A stretch of DNA of 64,000 bases from Karalla daura (lineage: Eukaryota; Chordata; Actinopteri; Chaetodontiformes; Leiognathidae): contig CM055211.1 in assembly GCA_029224185.1 (NCBI GenBank), forward strand, positions 6,751,603-6,815,602, in the 5' to 3' direction. Each line of letters opens with the position of its first letter. Positions within the stretch are counted from its first letter, which is position 1. Both the position numbers and the translations under genes were made by a program. Positions 11,401 through 24,775 of the stretch are shown in pieces. The notes beneath the pieces were generated by a model, which worked only from the letters and a program-made list of their open reading frames with translations, ran no database searches and was not told where the DNA came from.

Positions 11401-11959
11401 GCTGGAGTCCTGCCGGCGACGCCAGGCTGAGTGTGAGGGGATAATGAGGAAGGTGGAGGGGGATGATTGAGGGGGAGGGAGGGCAGAGACAAAGAAGAGG
11501 AGAAATTGAAGGAGAAGAAAGGGGGAGAAAAGTTTGACGACAGCAGATGGGAGGTTATTAGTGTGCAGGAGGAGGGCACAGGTGGACAGCGGGGGGAGAG
11601 AGCGCAGGGCACTTGAGCGGAAAGAAAACATCTCTCCTCTCTCCCCCGTCGGTGATTTCCCCGGGGAGGCGGGCGGGAGAGGATCTGCTCGTGGCAGAAA
11701 ATGTCTCTTTCTGTCGTGCTGCATCTCTCCACTCGGAGAGTTCCACTCAGTTTATCCGGACGGAGCCGGAGCGACACAAACACGTCACATCTAGAGGGAA
11801 TGTTTTCGCAGCTGCTGGCGTTATCGGCCTTTCACCCGATCTTAATACAGAGATTCTGCTCATTTAGCTCCCTTTTAATTTCCTATTTGTTGTTTGCTCC
11901 ACAGATCAGACGATTACAGGAAAACAAATGAATGTCAGGAAAGCAAGATGTGTCGATGC

Positions 11960-12114
11960 TGTGTGTGTGTGTGTGTGAAGGCGAGCTGTCAGACAGCTGT
12001 GCTCTGTTGACTAAATAAGCTCAGCTCCCAAAAACATGCGAGGCACATAACAAACACCAGAACTAAGCAAATCAGCCATTTCATGCTCAGTGTGAGCTAC
12101 AGGTGTAGGCCTGA

Positions 12115-12151
<37 letters not shown>
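11960..12151. repeat. Two dinucleotide repeats, (GT)n and (AC)n
   Basis: GT repeat at 11960-11978 and AC repeat at 12116-12151, in opposite orientation on the same strand and about 140 bases apart. Confidence 0.88.
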
Positions 12152-12154
<3 letters not shown>

Positions 12155-12159
12155 CAGAC

Positions 12160-13399
12160 GAACGTTTGCGTGTTGTGCACATAAATCAAAAGAATAACAA
12201 AACACATTTCTAATTCCAGCTTTTAAAGTGACATCTAAAACTAAATTACCATAATTTATTCCCATTCTGAACTGTTAATGCAAGCAACCAGAGCTGTGCT
12301 GTTGCAGCACAATTAAGATAATGGAGTAATCAGAGTTTGCAGTGACACGCGCTGTGAGGACCACATCATTACCAGTCACAATATAACAATACGTAATGAC
12401 AATGTACACAAAATGCTTCATGACCACTTCCTGAGGCATCATGGTAACGGTCATAAAAGCTCATGATTATGATAAATCAGAGCTGCAGCAGCAGCAGCAT
12501 GGCTGCTCTTGGGGCTCGTGCTCCATAATGATCATCTACGCTCACCTATAGCTGCGTCTCATCCATCAAAGACAGCACAGACTCATGGTCCTCGCTGGGA
12601 TTCATCAAAATGCTTGATTACTGCTGGTGCATGCTGTCACAAGTCATCATCATGTACAGTATACGCAGATGCATTAGTAGGCTACGCACTGTTACTACGT
12701 GTGTGAAGCTGCAGCGAGTTTCTCTCTGGAGACAGCTTGTTCATAAAGCTACCAGAATTAAGAGTGGAAAGTTGTTGCCTTTTCAATGTACATGAATTAT
12801 GATGGCCTTGAAGACATCAGAAACTCTCCTTTAAAGTGGTTCAGCTGCTAAATTAAATCAGCCTTTATGGACGTCACCAGTCTTGGCTTGTGTGTGTTTG
12901 AAAGCTGCAGCTGCACCTGAGTTTCACACTTTGTAAAGGCGATGTTTTTCATACGGGGTCAGGGGGTGGTTCAAAGCCCAGAGAACGTCAGTCCGGCTCA
13001 GCTGATTCAAAGTTTGGATCAAGGTTGTTGCTCCCAGCTTTGCTTTCAGTCATGACGTCCCACCCTGGGGTCTGCTAACTGATTGGCTTCTGGCCAGAGG
13101 CACAGGAGGTGAGTTGGGTGAGTGTGGGGCTGAGGCTGGGGGCGGGGGGGGGTCTATGGCGGTGGTGTACCAAGCGTGGCTCTTTGCAGCACCAGGAGCG
13201 TTCCAGATGGCTGTGATTTATGAACCTCTCAGAACGCTGGGACTAATGAACGCCGGCCAACATGTGTTTGGGATGGCAGGAGCGTGTTCGGCCATCAGTC
13301 TGTCTTTGAGGAGGGAGGGGTGGAGGCGGGGGAGGGCGGGGGGCTCGGACCGTGCATCATAAGCACTGACGGGAGGTGTGAAACGCTGCAGATGCGAGT
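12160..13399. other. Non-coding stretch
   Basis: Nothing firm. A plus-strand frame around 13114-13362 has glycine and arginine runs from G-rich DNA and is not considered coding. Confidence 0.4.
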
Positions 13400-13720
13400 T
13401 AGTGACCCCGTCTGTTCTGCTCATTGATAACAAACAGGCCCGAAACCCAACGACACATCATCTGTAAACATAAGCTGGACAAATTGAATCACTCCGCATG
13501 ATTACGTATGTGATTAGCCTCTAATGCTAAGCCAGAGAGCCACAGGTAGCCATTACACAGCACCTGGACGTGATCACAGTGTGTCTGATCTCAAGGCCGA
13601 ATATCCCCTCTGTGACCCCACAATCTTCTATTCAACAATCATTTCTGTTGACGACTTATGCGATTAGCAAGCTATTTTTACGCCGATTATTACAGTTACC
13701 ATTTTTGTAGTAGATCAGTG
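13400..13720. promoter_or_regulatory. Homeodomain-motif cluster
   Basis: GATTACG and TGATTAGC (13500-13518), CTAATGC, TGCGATTAGC (13659-13668) and CCGATTATTAC (13683-13693) give repeated GATTA cores, with ATTGATAACAAACAGG at about 13423 carrying a GATA and a forkhead-like core. There are no repeats and no long frame. It looks like a conserved enhancer, but conservation is untested. Confidence 0.32.
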
Positions 13721-14495
13721 TAATCCCATAAACATGTGTGATGTGTCGCTCCTCCACCTTGGCACAGTCTTACACACTGATACGCTCCAGGTAAGCCTCA
13801 GCAAAAAGGTACAAGTCACCGGCGCACGCTGTTCTCAAAAATGGCAACTTAAGGATAATCAATCCTGTTTATAAAAAGATGGTGTTGGTTTGTTTGTTTG
13901 TTTACCCTTTTTCTCCGGGTTTTTGAAGTGCCTTCAAATGCTTTCCACGTAATCCCAGAGCAAAACAGGTACGTCACAAAGGCTTTCATGATTTTCACAC
14001 AGCTGCAGTGTTCTCAGTTAAATGCCATCAGGAGTGAGGAGCCGCTTACAAACAATCTCTGCTGCTAGACTGGGAGTAATTAAATATCTGTGGCTGACAT
14101 GACAGGAAAATAAAGGCGGAGGTGACTCCACATTAACATGACGACAAACTGCGGAGACTGCTCAGAGATGTCTGAACAGCAGCCCCAGCTGGTATAGGAA
14201 CTGTCGGCAGAGGTCGACATTAGTGAGCAAAAACACGATTAGATTGTTTACTCGCTTCATATTTATGCTTCTGGAAAGTTCCCCACCAGTCGTCCTTGAG
14301 TGTGACTGATATGGTGATGCGTCTTGCTGAATGAGAGCAGAGACTCTCAGAGCTCAGCGGGGGCCGGGAGGCTGCCACACATGGCTTTTTTTAACAGTAC
14401 ACACACACTCTCAATCAGCTCCATGGGGATGTGCCTTGATCCTTTCAAACACACTGGGACAACACTAGTCAGGCTGTGTTTGCATGTCAGATATC

Positions 14496-14527
14496 ACGTG
14501 TGTGTGTGAGTGTGTGTGTGTGTGTGA
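14496..14527. repeat. (GT)n microsatellite, interrupted
   Basis: GT dinucleotides with one GA interruption. Confidence 0.8.
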
Positions 14528-15943
14528 TTATTTGTGAGTGTGCGGGGATTTGTCGGAGCTTTTCCGAATTGACTTTTACACATGTTCAATAACCTAATTA
14601 TAGCTTCTCAGTCTGCTGTGTAATACATGTAATGAAGCTGTTAACATGCACAGGAAAATAAAGTCCTGCCAATAATCCTGTTTTACTGTGAGGAGTCTGT
14701 GCGGCGCCCATCACTTCTCTCCAGCTGTGAGAAAAATGTCTTTGGGATTGGAATCGTCTTTTGATCTGTTCAACTTCAGATTAAGATTCACCAAACGTAT
14801 GTTAAGCATTGCTCAGAGGTTTGTGAGGTAAGTTTAGCTGTGGAGAGAGAGGTTCACTGGTGGCATGTTGTGTTTTAAGATCTCTGAGGGTGATTCACAG
14901 CATTTTATACATTTCATTATTCAGACAATAAACCCAAAGAAAATAACAAATGAGTGATTTGATTGTCAGTGTGATTATCAGTGGGGATGTGTCAGATTCA
15001 GCTCAGCAGTGATTGATCGATCCATCACATCCCTGCCCACTCCTACGTGATTAATCAGGAAACACATTAATCATGTGACCAGTGTTGGAAGCTGTCAGCC
15101 GCTCTTGTAAAGTGTCTAACAATTTCATACTTCTTAGAATAAATAAATGTCCATTTTGTGACTCTCCGGAGGATTACTATCATAAAACGCGTGAGAACGA
15201 TTACGACTGTAGTCATTAATGCTCCTCCTTTTCTATTTGCTCGTCTCAACACGAGCAGAGTGGCTCCGGTGCCTGATGGTGATACGCTCTGTTAATCAGC
15301 AGACTGAATCCCAAACGGCAGCTGAGTCAGACAGTCTGAAAGTTTGCAGCTTTACAGAGGAGGAAACCATCATGAGGATATTACTGCAATAGAAACTCCT
15401 CCAAAGACAGCCGAGTGTAGCAGAGGTTCCACAACACAATGCTCACAAGGACAAGAAACCTTCAAGTGAAACTGCAGAGTCACAACAACAAGGCAGCAAT
15501 ACAAGCTGTGTTCACCAGAGGCAGCAGAGCCAGACCAGGAGGAGCAGAGCTCGTTTATCTGATTCTGGACAGATTTTTCATCAGTTTCAGGAACGGTGTA
15601 AAAACAATTATGATAATTTTTTCTGTATATCAGCTTAAGAAATGGTCATTGGCACCCATAACGGCCTTTGGATGTCAAGGTGTTTGTTCTTAATAAATGC
15701 TCCCGGGCTGGAGGAGAGGGAGGCTCAGAGTCTGGCTCCAAGTTTGTCGACTTGGATTTGTTATTTAGAGGAGCGGCACAGTTGATGTAAGCACAGGGCA
15801 ACACGCAGACAAAAGGCCCGGCTGGCTCCTGGCCAATTACATAGAGCCATGACAGCCAGAAGTGAGAGGTAGAGCAAACATCTCCACATCACACACACAA
15901 ACACATTTAGGCTGCATATATCCATACAGGAGCAGCACCACTG

Positions 15944-15944
15944 A

Positions 15945-15981
<37 letters not shown>

Positions 15982-16003
15982 TCACACACAAGCAAGCACA
16001 CAC
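15944..16003. repeat. (CT)n-(CA)n compound microsatellite
   Basis: Eleven CT units followed by CA units with CT and AG interruptions. Confidence 0.88.
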
Positions 16004-16446
16004 AAAGCTACAGAAAAGCTGAGACAGGTAGAACCAAACCTCACTGAGACCTGCTGAATATTTTATAATGTTTTTACTGGCCTGTCAGAAAAAACGTTGA
16101 GGCGCAGCGCTTCTCTGTGTGTGAGTGTGTATGTGAATATGTGCGGATTAAAATCTGTATACATGCATGCTGACAATTCCATTTTTTTGCAGCTAGAGTG
16201 TGTGTGTATGTGTGTGTGAGACAGTCACTGCTGTGTGACATGTTGAGGGTGAACGTAGTTCATTCTTGAAGTAGATTCTTGATTCTTGTAAAAAAAAAAC
16301 TGCTTTGTGCAGCTTTAAATAACTTGTTTCTTTGTTTTCAAATAGTTGTGATTGGAATCAGTGTGGACAGGTCTATTATGGCAGCCATCACTGTGAAAGA
16401 AAGTCAAAGAGAGTCAAGTTGAGCTGTGATACATACAGCAGCACCC

Positions 16447-16497
16447 ACTCCTCCTCCTCCTCCTCCTCCTCCTCCTCCTCCTCCTCCTCCTCCTCCC
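16447..16497. repeat. (TCC)n microsatellite, about 17 units
   Basis: A pure TCC array. The poly-serine frame is the translated repeat. A CT-rich tract continues at 16572-16748. Confidence 0.92.
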
Positions 16498-17249
16498 ATG
16501 CTAACAGCGTACAGGGAGACAGTGCTCAGTCTGGCTGCAGCCGCTCGTTAGCAAACCAAGAGCTGTTCAGGTGAGCTGCTCTTCCCTCTGTCTCTCTTCT
16601 CTCCTCTTCCTCTCTGGACCTCTTTTCCTCACCCCTGACCCCTCCCGCTCCCTTCTCTCTGTTTGTTTATCTGTCTGCTTGTTACCCTCCTGGTCCGCCC
16701 CCCTCTCCTCCTCCTCTCCCCCCACTCTCTCCCTCTCTGTCTCACTCGGTAACAGGTGAGTTCCCAGAACTAATTACAGGCGGCTATCCCAGGGTGCAGC
16801 GGGGGGCGGCTCATTTGCAGGCGGAGAGAGCAGGAGAAGGCTGTCTAATAACATTTTCTACCGCTTGATTAAAAACAGCCCATAAATCACTTGCTCACAT
16901 GGGTCTATGTACACGCACACGCCTCTATCCACACGCACACACCTACACATACACACACACACAGGCTTAAATAGAGCCATCAAACACATGGTAAAATACT
17001 GTACAAGCTGAAGGACACAGACCTATGAAAACATACTGCAAATTAGGCCATTTATGAATCTAATGGCCTCCATAGTTTACAGGCAGCTCCTGGTTTAGTT
17101 TTCTTTTTAATTTGCGTAAAGAAATAAAATGCAAAAGGCGAACATGACCTGCAGGAGGGATCTGAGACTGACTGATGTCAAGATGATGTACCAGCACCAA
17201 AGTGATTTCAGTGATGAGAACTCATCAATGTTAGACATTTCCACCCCCA

Positions 17250-17370
17250 CCATTTAGGACAGGGACAGGGACATGAGAGGGACTGAGGAGACAGGAGGAG
17301 TGGACACAGATTCAATGCAGTTCTGCACATGACGACAAATAAACTTGATAATGATTTGACTTGACTGCAT
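17250..17370 (+). repeat. Possible retroelement 3' tail
   Basis: CACATGACGACAAATAAACTTGA followed by AATGATTTGACTTGACTG looks like the A-rich, short-tandem tail ('TGACAATAAA(C/G)TTGA(TTTGA)n') that ends many teleost non-LTR retrotransposons. Nothing recognisable lies upstream, so at most a severely truncated tail is present. Confidence 0.25.
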
Positions 17371-18701
17371 TTTGCACCAAATCCCGTGCTCTGGATGAAT
17401 AAGGCCAATGGTGACAAATTTGTTTACCTACAGTTAACAAAACCTAATTAGCCTCAAAACTCAAATACAGGGAAGAAACAATTGAGTTCTTTGTGGTTTG
17501 CAAGACAAAGGGAGCAATGATACAATGCATAATGGGTGTTAGTTGTAGCCTGGATGGCCACAGAGCTACTCCACTTCTAACAGACAGTTCATAATACTAA
17601 ACGTACCAAACAGGGCGTCCAGTGTGGTCGCTGCCTCAGACCCGGAGCCCTGTAACTGGCCCCCACAGTCTCAGATGGAGTGGTGCCGTCTCTCCTGGCA
17701 GCTCCCAGCACAATAACCCAGTCAGTAGATTAGCAGTGATAGCATCACTGGCTCTGCACAGACAAACAATGGCTGCTCTCTCTGGTTCACACATTGACGC
17801 AGGGTCTCCTTTCGTGTGATGAGCAAACGTGTGCGTGTGTGTTTACACACAAACATGCAGTGTTGAGTCTATTCCTGCTGGTATCAGTAAACAGGTTTTT
17901 ACCGCGAGCCTTTCTCACCTTCATGCTTTGACTGCAATGTGTTGGAGCGTTGGTAGGCGAGTCTTTGACTTTGTGGCATGCAGACGGCTATTTCAACAGA
18001 CAGCGACGGGCTAAACGGCATTACAAGACAGGTGTCAAAAAAGGAGGCGGGCGTGAAATTCACAGCGACTTGCAGCTGCAGGGGCGGGAGCTCCTTCTGC
18101 CGCTCTGATGTCAAGTGGTGGCGTGAAGGTTGGTGTTCACACACACACACACACAGCATGAGGTCATCGGCGTATCGAATCACACACCCACTGCTTGAGA
18201 GCGAGCGGGATTACCCTGGGATTGGGAGATGATCTAATTGACTGGGAGTTTACGCTTCAGCTGAGATCAACAACAGGATACGAGCTGATTAGCTGCTCTC
18301 TGTTTTTCGCTGACCTGGCTTGGAAGGAACTTCAGAGCTTCTGGACAGAGGAGAAGGAGCGGTGTCTGGGAGGACGCTGCAGATGGCTGAGCATGTGGAG
18401 CACGAGGCACACTGAGAGCATCTCCCTCCTCCTGGGCTGCTGATGGACTATCGGGCCTTCTCATGATCACGAGTGGAGTAGGAATCCCGCCAAGAGATTA
18501 TGATTGGACTATAATCACCAGCGAGCTGGGAGGTCCTGATTCTGATTCAGCGCTTGAACTTCTCTCCTCCACTTATCTGATTTTCTTGTCAACGCCGGGA
18601 CACGCGTCGCTTGGTTGAACATTGAATTAAAACTTTTACAATTATCTCAGGATTTCAAGCAGCGCAGTAGGCATAATACGGAGCACAGAGGGGACTCCAC
18701 G

Positions 18702-18762
18702 AAAGTGTGTGCGTGCGTGCGTGTGTGTGTGTGTGTGTGTGCGTGCGTGCGTGTGTGTGTGA
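18702..18762. repeat. (GT)n/(GCGT)n repeat
   Basis: Alternating GT blocks and GCGTGC blocks form a purine-pyrimidine alternating tract of about 60 bases, which favours Z-DNA. Confidence 0.85.
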
Positions 18763-20639
18763 GAAAGAGGCTCTGCCTTCCTGAGTGTGTGTGTTGTTTT
18801 GCATATTATTTTGCTGAAGCAGGCAAATACAGACACTGCATCTTCACTCAGCGCTCGGAGCCTTGAGCTAGAAGGGGGCAAAACCCAAAACAGCGAGAAT
18901 CAAAGCGTAAGCAGAATCCTGAAATAAATACGCTCACAAACAAACATGCACAGTCGCAATCTTGCGCCCTTATAACTCATTTTCCACTTTAGTGGGGAGA
19001 AGTGTCAGGCTTCACAGGAGGGTGACCTATGAGCTTTGCATCAGCTACTGTACACTCCTCTACACACACACATACTGTGTGTGGTATCGGGCCAATCTGT
19101 ACGAGGAGAGAGGTTCCCATGAAACAACCTTGGAGTGACGCAGCATCTGCCAGGCTGTGGACCATGCTTCACGGCCGGCCGGCTCCTCACGCTCCATCAC
19201 AGCAAACACGTAACAAACGAGGCGGTGTGGCCAGCGAGGGCTGCTCGCTGGGACGGTGGAGCGGCCCCTCCCTCAGCTTATACAAGCGTGGACTTATGTA
19301 AGTGCTGTGCTAAAAGCAGGTAGGGCCACACACCCACCTCCAGTTAAAAACGATAAAGGGAGCAGTCGCACTCAGGGGACCAGTGTTGGGGGAATAAATC
19401 TGCAGCGTGGTGAGATAACAGTTTGGAACAAGTGTCCTGTGTTGAAGAACAAAGTAATGGCCTTCATATTTCATTCATCTGGGCCTTTTATCTGTCCTTC
19501 GCTGACACAGAATGAAAGCTGTGTCAATTATCCATTAGTGAACACTGTAAAAATACAAAGCCAGTCCCACATTCCTGCCTCACAGCGCACATTCTTTGCT
19601 CGCCTGCTCAATTTGGAGGTAATAACTTGGGTTTTCTTTCTCTTTTAGCAGGATTTCTTGACAACACCTCGCACGGAGGTGCAGAGAGCGCAGAGCGGAG
19701 CAGCGATCAGTATTCATAACGCTAACAGACACTCGCTCTAGGAGGGAGGAGGCAAGCGAAAGTGAAAGAGAAAAGCAAAATTGTTTGCTACTCCCTGAGA
19801 CAATAGATCAATAGGGGCAGCCTGCAGTGTAGTGAAGATTGTTACACCGTACTGTATCTCTGGCAAACAACGCAGCACAAACTTCTAACCACTAACACTG
19901 AAATGCTCCCCTTGTCTCTCTGTGGCACAGATGCATGTTCTAAAGCCTAATGGACTGATTGGAAACGGTGCTTTCAGAAACAAAGAACTCCACAACCTTC
20001 TCCATGAAGGACTTTTGAGTCCACGCTGGGTGCTGTGGTCTCCAGATTTCCTGGAAAAGTGCTGAAATAATGAAGGCAAAAAGCTTTTAGGAAGTCTCCT
20101 TTCATGTCAGGGACTGTTTTGTTTTGTCTTGCTGATGTATTATGCGATTCCTTAAGAGGACTGAGGAGATTAGACCAGAGGCAGGTAGATTTTTCAGCAA
20201 AAAAAAATCAAACCAAGCAAACCAAGTTTTGTTTGCCCTTCAGTGTTGATGAAATATTATTTATCATTCAGGTATCAGACTGAGAAGATTTCAGAGCCGC
20301 ACAGCACTCGACTCTACAGAGCACAATGACACTCGAAATATTTGTGTTTTCATGGAGAGGAAATGTCCCCCTTTACCCTCAGTGCATACAGCAGACGTAG
20401 CTGAGACAAAGAACCACTACATGTGATATATCGGAGCTTGACTGTCGAGCTCTGTCATGTCTGAAGTCATGCTTTAAGTAATTACGTAAACACTCCATTT
20501 ATGTATCTCTTAAACCCACTATTGTGTGAATTGTTAAGCTGAGACAAAAAGATGACTGGGTTATTCTCTCTAAATCTATATCTGCGTGCGATGCTGTGCC
20601 ACCAGCACATCTACGATGCCAATTTTTATTAAGTCGACT

Positions 20640-20960
20640 TTGTGACAAAATATGAATCAGTGCAGTGCGTTTTGTGTCCGGCGAGTTGAGTGATTAGTCA
20701 TTGTGTTAATCCTGGCTGGGAGGCACGCCGTTGTGAGAGAAGCTCGTTGCTGTGTCTAATCTTAGGCATTGCAAAGATAATGATAAGAGTGAAGCGGGCC
20801 CCGGGGCCACACCACTCTCCACATTTGTCACTAAGAATTTCACGCTGCTGTCAAATGAGTTTAGCAGAAAATGTTAAGATGTGCTTAAAATTTGCGGGCC
20901 AATAAATAGAGCAGTGGCGACGATGAACTCGGAACATTTTCTTTGAATTCTTATCGTCGA
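20640..20960. promoter_or_regulatory. Repeat-free enhancer-like block
   Basis: GTGATTAGTCATTGTGTTAATCC (across 20691-20712) combines an AP-1-like TTAGTCA with ATTGT (SOX core) and TAATCC. CATTGCAAAGATAATGATAA (20767-20787) carries SOX/TCF-like and GATA cores, and CCAATAAATAGAG lies at 20899. No exon signal was seen. Confidence 0.3.
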
Positions 20961-22579
20961 TGGCGTTGCTGGTACTCTGCTGTGGGAGATGCACTCGCAG
21001 TGCAAACCAAAGGGAGAGGAAGGAGGGAGGAGCTCTGAAAGAGGGCAAAGAAAGAGAGAAGCAAGTGTGTTAATGGGAGCGGGAGGAGAGCGGGGCCCGG
21101 CAGCTTCGGGGAGGGAGGTGCAGAGGTGGGCGAGTGCTGGGCAGAGTTACAATCACACAGGTTATTTGGGGACTCTTGGGGAAGTGGAGGGGGACCTCAG
21201 CGAACTCCTCATTTCTGTGGGGCTTTATGTAGCGTGACGGTTCCAAATGAAACTCCCCGATCATGTGGGAGCGCTCTATTAATTTGAGGCTCAGGCTGCC
21301 TCCTTGGGGAGGGAGCTGCCACAGCCAGTGCTGCATCCCTGTGCAGCTCCCAGCAAAGCTCCTTGTTGCTTATTGACTGAGGAGCTGCATTGCAATGTTT
21401 CTCCACATCCACGGCTACGGCCAGCGCCTCAAGTGCCGAGACGATCTATCATTTCTCTGGTCGCCTGCTCCAGACTCTCCACGATGGATGAAAAGCAGCG
21501 TGAAATAAAAGTAATCTTGGTTCTTGGAGCAATATATGGGCTTTGGCTAACTGGAATACAGCCTGTTCCTACAACATCGCATGCTCTGAAAAATCTAATC
21601 TGCTTCTGCTACAAAGTCCATGTTGGTGTAAAACCACAGTAACGGGAATTTCAAGCTCAACATGAAGAGGACGTAGAGTCAGCAGCAACCTGCTACAGAG
21701 GGCTGCAAAGATCAGACAAAGCCACAAAAAAATATGTTCCAAACTAAACCAACCAGAAGGTGTACACAAACCCATGACCTTATTGCTATGGGGCAACGGT
21801 AATGGCCATTCATTCACCTCTGCACCTAGAAACAGTTGTTGTTGTCAACCTGTGCGACCTGGACCATGTTGGGCACATCACAACACGGTTCATCTGTACA
21901 AAAAAGAAACAATAATAATAATGATAATAGCATATAGAGTCTCTGTGTTTCCACTGCTATTTTGGTCACTGTGGAGCTCATTAGAATCAGGCTCTATCAA
22001 CAAGGAGCTGTTGGCTACAAAGGCGTACGTGAAAGCAGAAGATCACAAGACTCTCTTAGGACCCAGGCCCTGAAGCATATACATCCACATGAAAGGCCAG
22101 CCAAACTGGCAGCCTCCCGCAAATCCTTCTCGTTGACTTCTTCCAGCCCCGCTCTTGATCTCGCTCCACCTTTAAATATGCACACAAACGAGATGAGCGA
22201 GATCAAATTAGTGCACGACAATGGCAGAGAGTTTGTGGGAATTCCCCGTTTTGATACAGATGCAGGAAAAGAGTGAACTCGGATCAGGTTTTCCTGTGCC
22301 TCACACATGCAGCAGCTGCTGAGCAGCGAGAGCAGACGATTGGGAAGGTAGGACAGTGAAGTCTGTCCAAAAATATCCTGCCGGGAGTCTCGTGTGAGTT
22401 CAAAGGCGAGGAAGGGCTGAGGCTGACACGTGACAGAGCTTATTTCACCTGGAGTATCAGCGCGTTGGTAAACATCCCAAAGTAAAGATAAGACAGCTAC
22501 TTTAATTATGGAGAAATCCTTAGTGTGTTCCTTCGGAGGCATGCGTCCTTGGGAGTTCTCTGGGTGGTGGGTGGGAAAG

Positions 22580-22700
22580 ACCGCAATCCCACAGTGCTCG
22601 GGTTGAGCATGCTAGGAATGATGGGAAGTTATGCAGATATGGAGAGTAATTAAAAATACGCCTACCATTTGGCTGCAGCGTCCTCCGAGTGCTTACGGAA
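22580..22700. promoter_or_regulatory. Enhancer-like block
   Basis: GTTATGCAGATATGG, GAGTAATTAAAAATACG and CCATTTGGC (an E2-box-like core is absent) form a compact AT-rich motif cluster without repeats. Evidence is thin. Confidence 0.22.
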
Positions 22701-23205
22701 CGATCATTATGACTTTGAGAGATAATAACACGCTTGACAGAACAACCCTGAAAGAGCCAGAGTCGAGGATTCCTGACCGCTGATGTGCGGAAGAGATCTG
22801 AGGTAAATAAAATCCATAGGTGTTAATAGCTACTATATCGAGCTGCAGAACAACAAACATCATTAGCTTCCTGAGCAAATAGCATTAAGCATGGGTGCTA
22901 CTTGAAAAGCTTCCCACGTAGGGGAGAGCAGGATATCTTCCCCCTACAGACGGCAGTGATGAGACGAGTGTGGGAGGACCACGGAGCAGAGTGAGCAACA
23001 CATGAAAAGAGGGAGAAATGAAAGGGGAAAGAAAGTGGAAGAGAGGAGTCAGACAAGAAGAGATGGAAACAAAAATAAGCTGGCCCACATAGCATTAGGA
23101 GATTCCGTTTGAAGATTGTCTGGCATGGAGAGGCAATCAGGAGAGCAGAGACTGTTTGGCCTCACTGCGAGCTATTCTGCTGTACCGCGAACACATCTCA
23201 AGTGT

Positions 23206-23252
23206 CCCTCCTCCTCCTCCTCCTCCTCCTCTTCCTCCTCCACCTCCTCCCT
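23206..23252. repeat. (TCC)n microsatellite, imperfect
   Basis: TCC triplets with TTC and CAC interruptions, continuing as CT-rich DNA to about 23280. Confidence 0.85.
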
Positions 23253-24225
23253 CTCCGTCTTTCCCTCTCATCTATTCCTCATCAAGTGCTGCCTCCCATA
23301 AACAAGGATACTGGCCACCAGGCAAGAAATCTGAGAAGACTGATCTCTTTTCAAGATTTTCTGTGCACCATTTCCAAGCAGAGCCCCATCCCGCCAGGAC
23401 AACCTCCGGCCATGGTGGGGCTGGGAAGCAGCTCTGCAGAGCAGCGAGGTGTGATTGGCAGCTGAGGTGCTCTCCGAGGGCGTGTCAGCCACAGGACCAC
23501 ACACCGTTCACTCCAGAGTCCATCGATCACAATTTGGCTTAATTAAGCAGCCAGAATGACAAGCCAAGGGCTCGCTGTCTGAGCGGACGGATGGATGAAT
23601 GGATGTAAGGAAATATGATGGATACACAAGCACACAATACAGCAGGAGATAATTCAATAGTGGAGGCTCAGAGGAAAACTCAGATTGCAAAGCCAGCAAA
23701 GAGGCTGGTTCATAACATTCTGTTACCCACCACCATCTGCAGTTTCACTGTACCCTGTCACTTGATTTTAGAGCGTTATCTATTGATTGATATTATGTGA
23801 TTATCTAAGCTGGAAACAAGTTTATCCGGGTGGCCTTGGGGTATAAGATGCAGTCACAGGGTGTCCAGAGACCTCGATCATCACCCCTCACTTAACTCAT
23901 TTCCTGTCACCTCCACACTTTCTGACATTAAAAATACTTCAGAGCAAAATGAATCATTCACTCCTCCCAGGCTTGAGAGAACTCCACAAAAGAAACTGAG
24001 TTTTTCTGAGGACATATGTTCAAGTTCCCCTTAAAATATTAGATGACAACTCCTGACAAGGAGAATCCTGAACCACCCATGCTCATGTATTGAATTTATA
24101 AATCTAAATGTATTAGGAGATGGCTGTCTAAGTCCTAGTCTAAATCTTAATTCTGGGAACGTATAGACACAACTCTCACCGTTTCAATCAGCCACAAAAT
24201 GCCCTGGTTCGATGTCCTGCCCTTC

Positions 24226-24248
24226 AAAGTCTACAAATCGTAGACTTT
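24226..24248. repeat. Perfect 9-bp hairpin
   Basis: AAAGTCTAC (24226-24234) and GTAGACTTT (24240-24248) pair exactly around AAATC. It is isolated in unremarkable AT-rich DNA. Confidence 0.55.
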
Positions 24249-24716
24249 TCCCTCACACGGTTAATTTCCCCAGCACATAAACACAGACATTCAGGACTGC
24301 TTAATAAAGGGCCACTCCCTGGCTTGTCTCAACACATTGATAAGTGTGTCTAAAAAGTCTGCAACGACTCTCTCATTAGTGTCCACCAGCCAGCGCGGCT
24401 ACAATTAGCATTAGCCCCATTCTCCATCACAGTGATGGACCACGCAGACGCTCAGCCGCCTCTGTGGGCTCCCGCTCACTAATGCTCACTTAACACAAGG
24501 CCCACATCCAGCAGGGAGGGGTGGGGGGTGGGGGGTAACCAAAAATATATCTGTTTTGAAGCTGTCAATACATGGCCTACATCCTCTTCATTACTGTTCT
24601 GTCTGCGTCTCGGCACATTCAGCTGCCTGTTAGTCCGTCATTCAGCCGCCCCTCTGCTGTCATCCGTCTGCGTCTCTCTCCCTCCCGTCTGAGTCTGAAT
24701 TTCATCTGTCATAGAG

Positions 24717-24775
24717 CCCCCCCCTCCATCCCCCTCCACCCTCCTCCATCCCCCTCCACCCCCCACCCCCTCAGC
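24717..24775. repeat. C-rich imperfect tandem (TCCATCCCCC / TCCACC)
   Basis: Two diverged copies of a roughly 28-base unit built from CCTCCATCCCCCTCCACC. Low complexity, no coding meaning. Confidence 0.65.

Larger units (their letters stand above)
13721..20639. other. Non-coding stretch with simple repeats only
   Basis: Microsatellites at 14.5, 15.95, 16.45 and 18.7 kb and the possible retroelement tail at 17.3 kb are listed separately. Otherwise I see no exon with two good splice sites, RNA gene or recognisable transposon. Confidence 0.35.

Noticed and set aside
10951..11724. Longest open frame in the window, 257 codons on the minus strand
   Set aside because: It is built from serine/proline-rich low-complexity DNA and a translated CATCCCTC tandem array (GWRDGGMEG); other frames over the same DNA are equally open. 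No domain, no splice logic.
18140..18183. Minus-strand peptide IRYADDLML, resembling the YADD catalytic motif of reverse transcriptases
   Set aside because: The match is only a few residues, the frame runs into a CA repeat on one side and shows no other reverse transcriptase motif, and the frame begins with GTG rather than ATG. Chance similarity.
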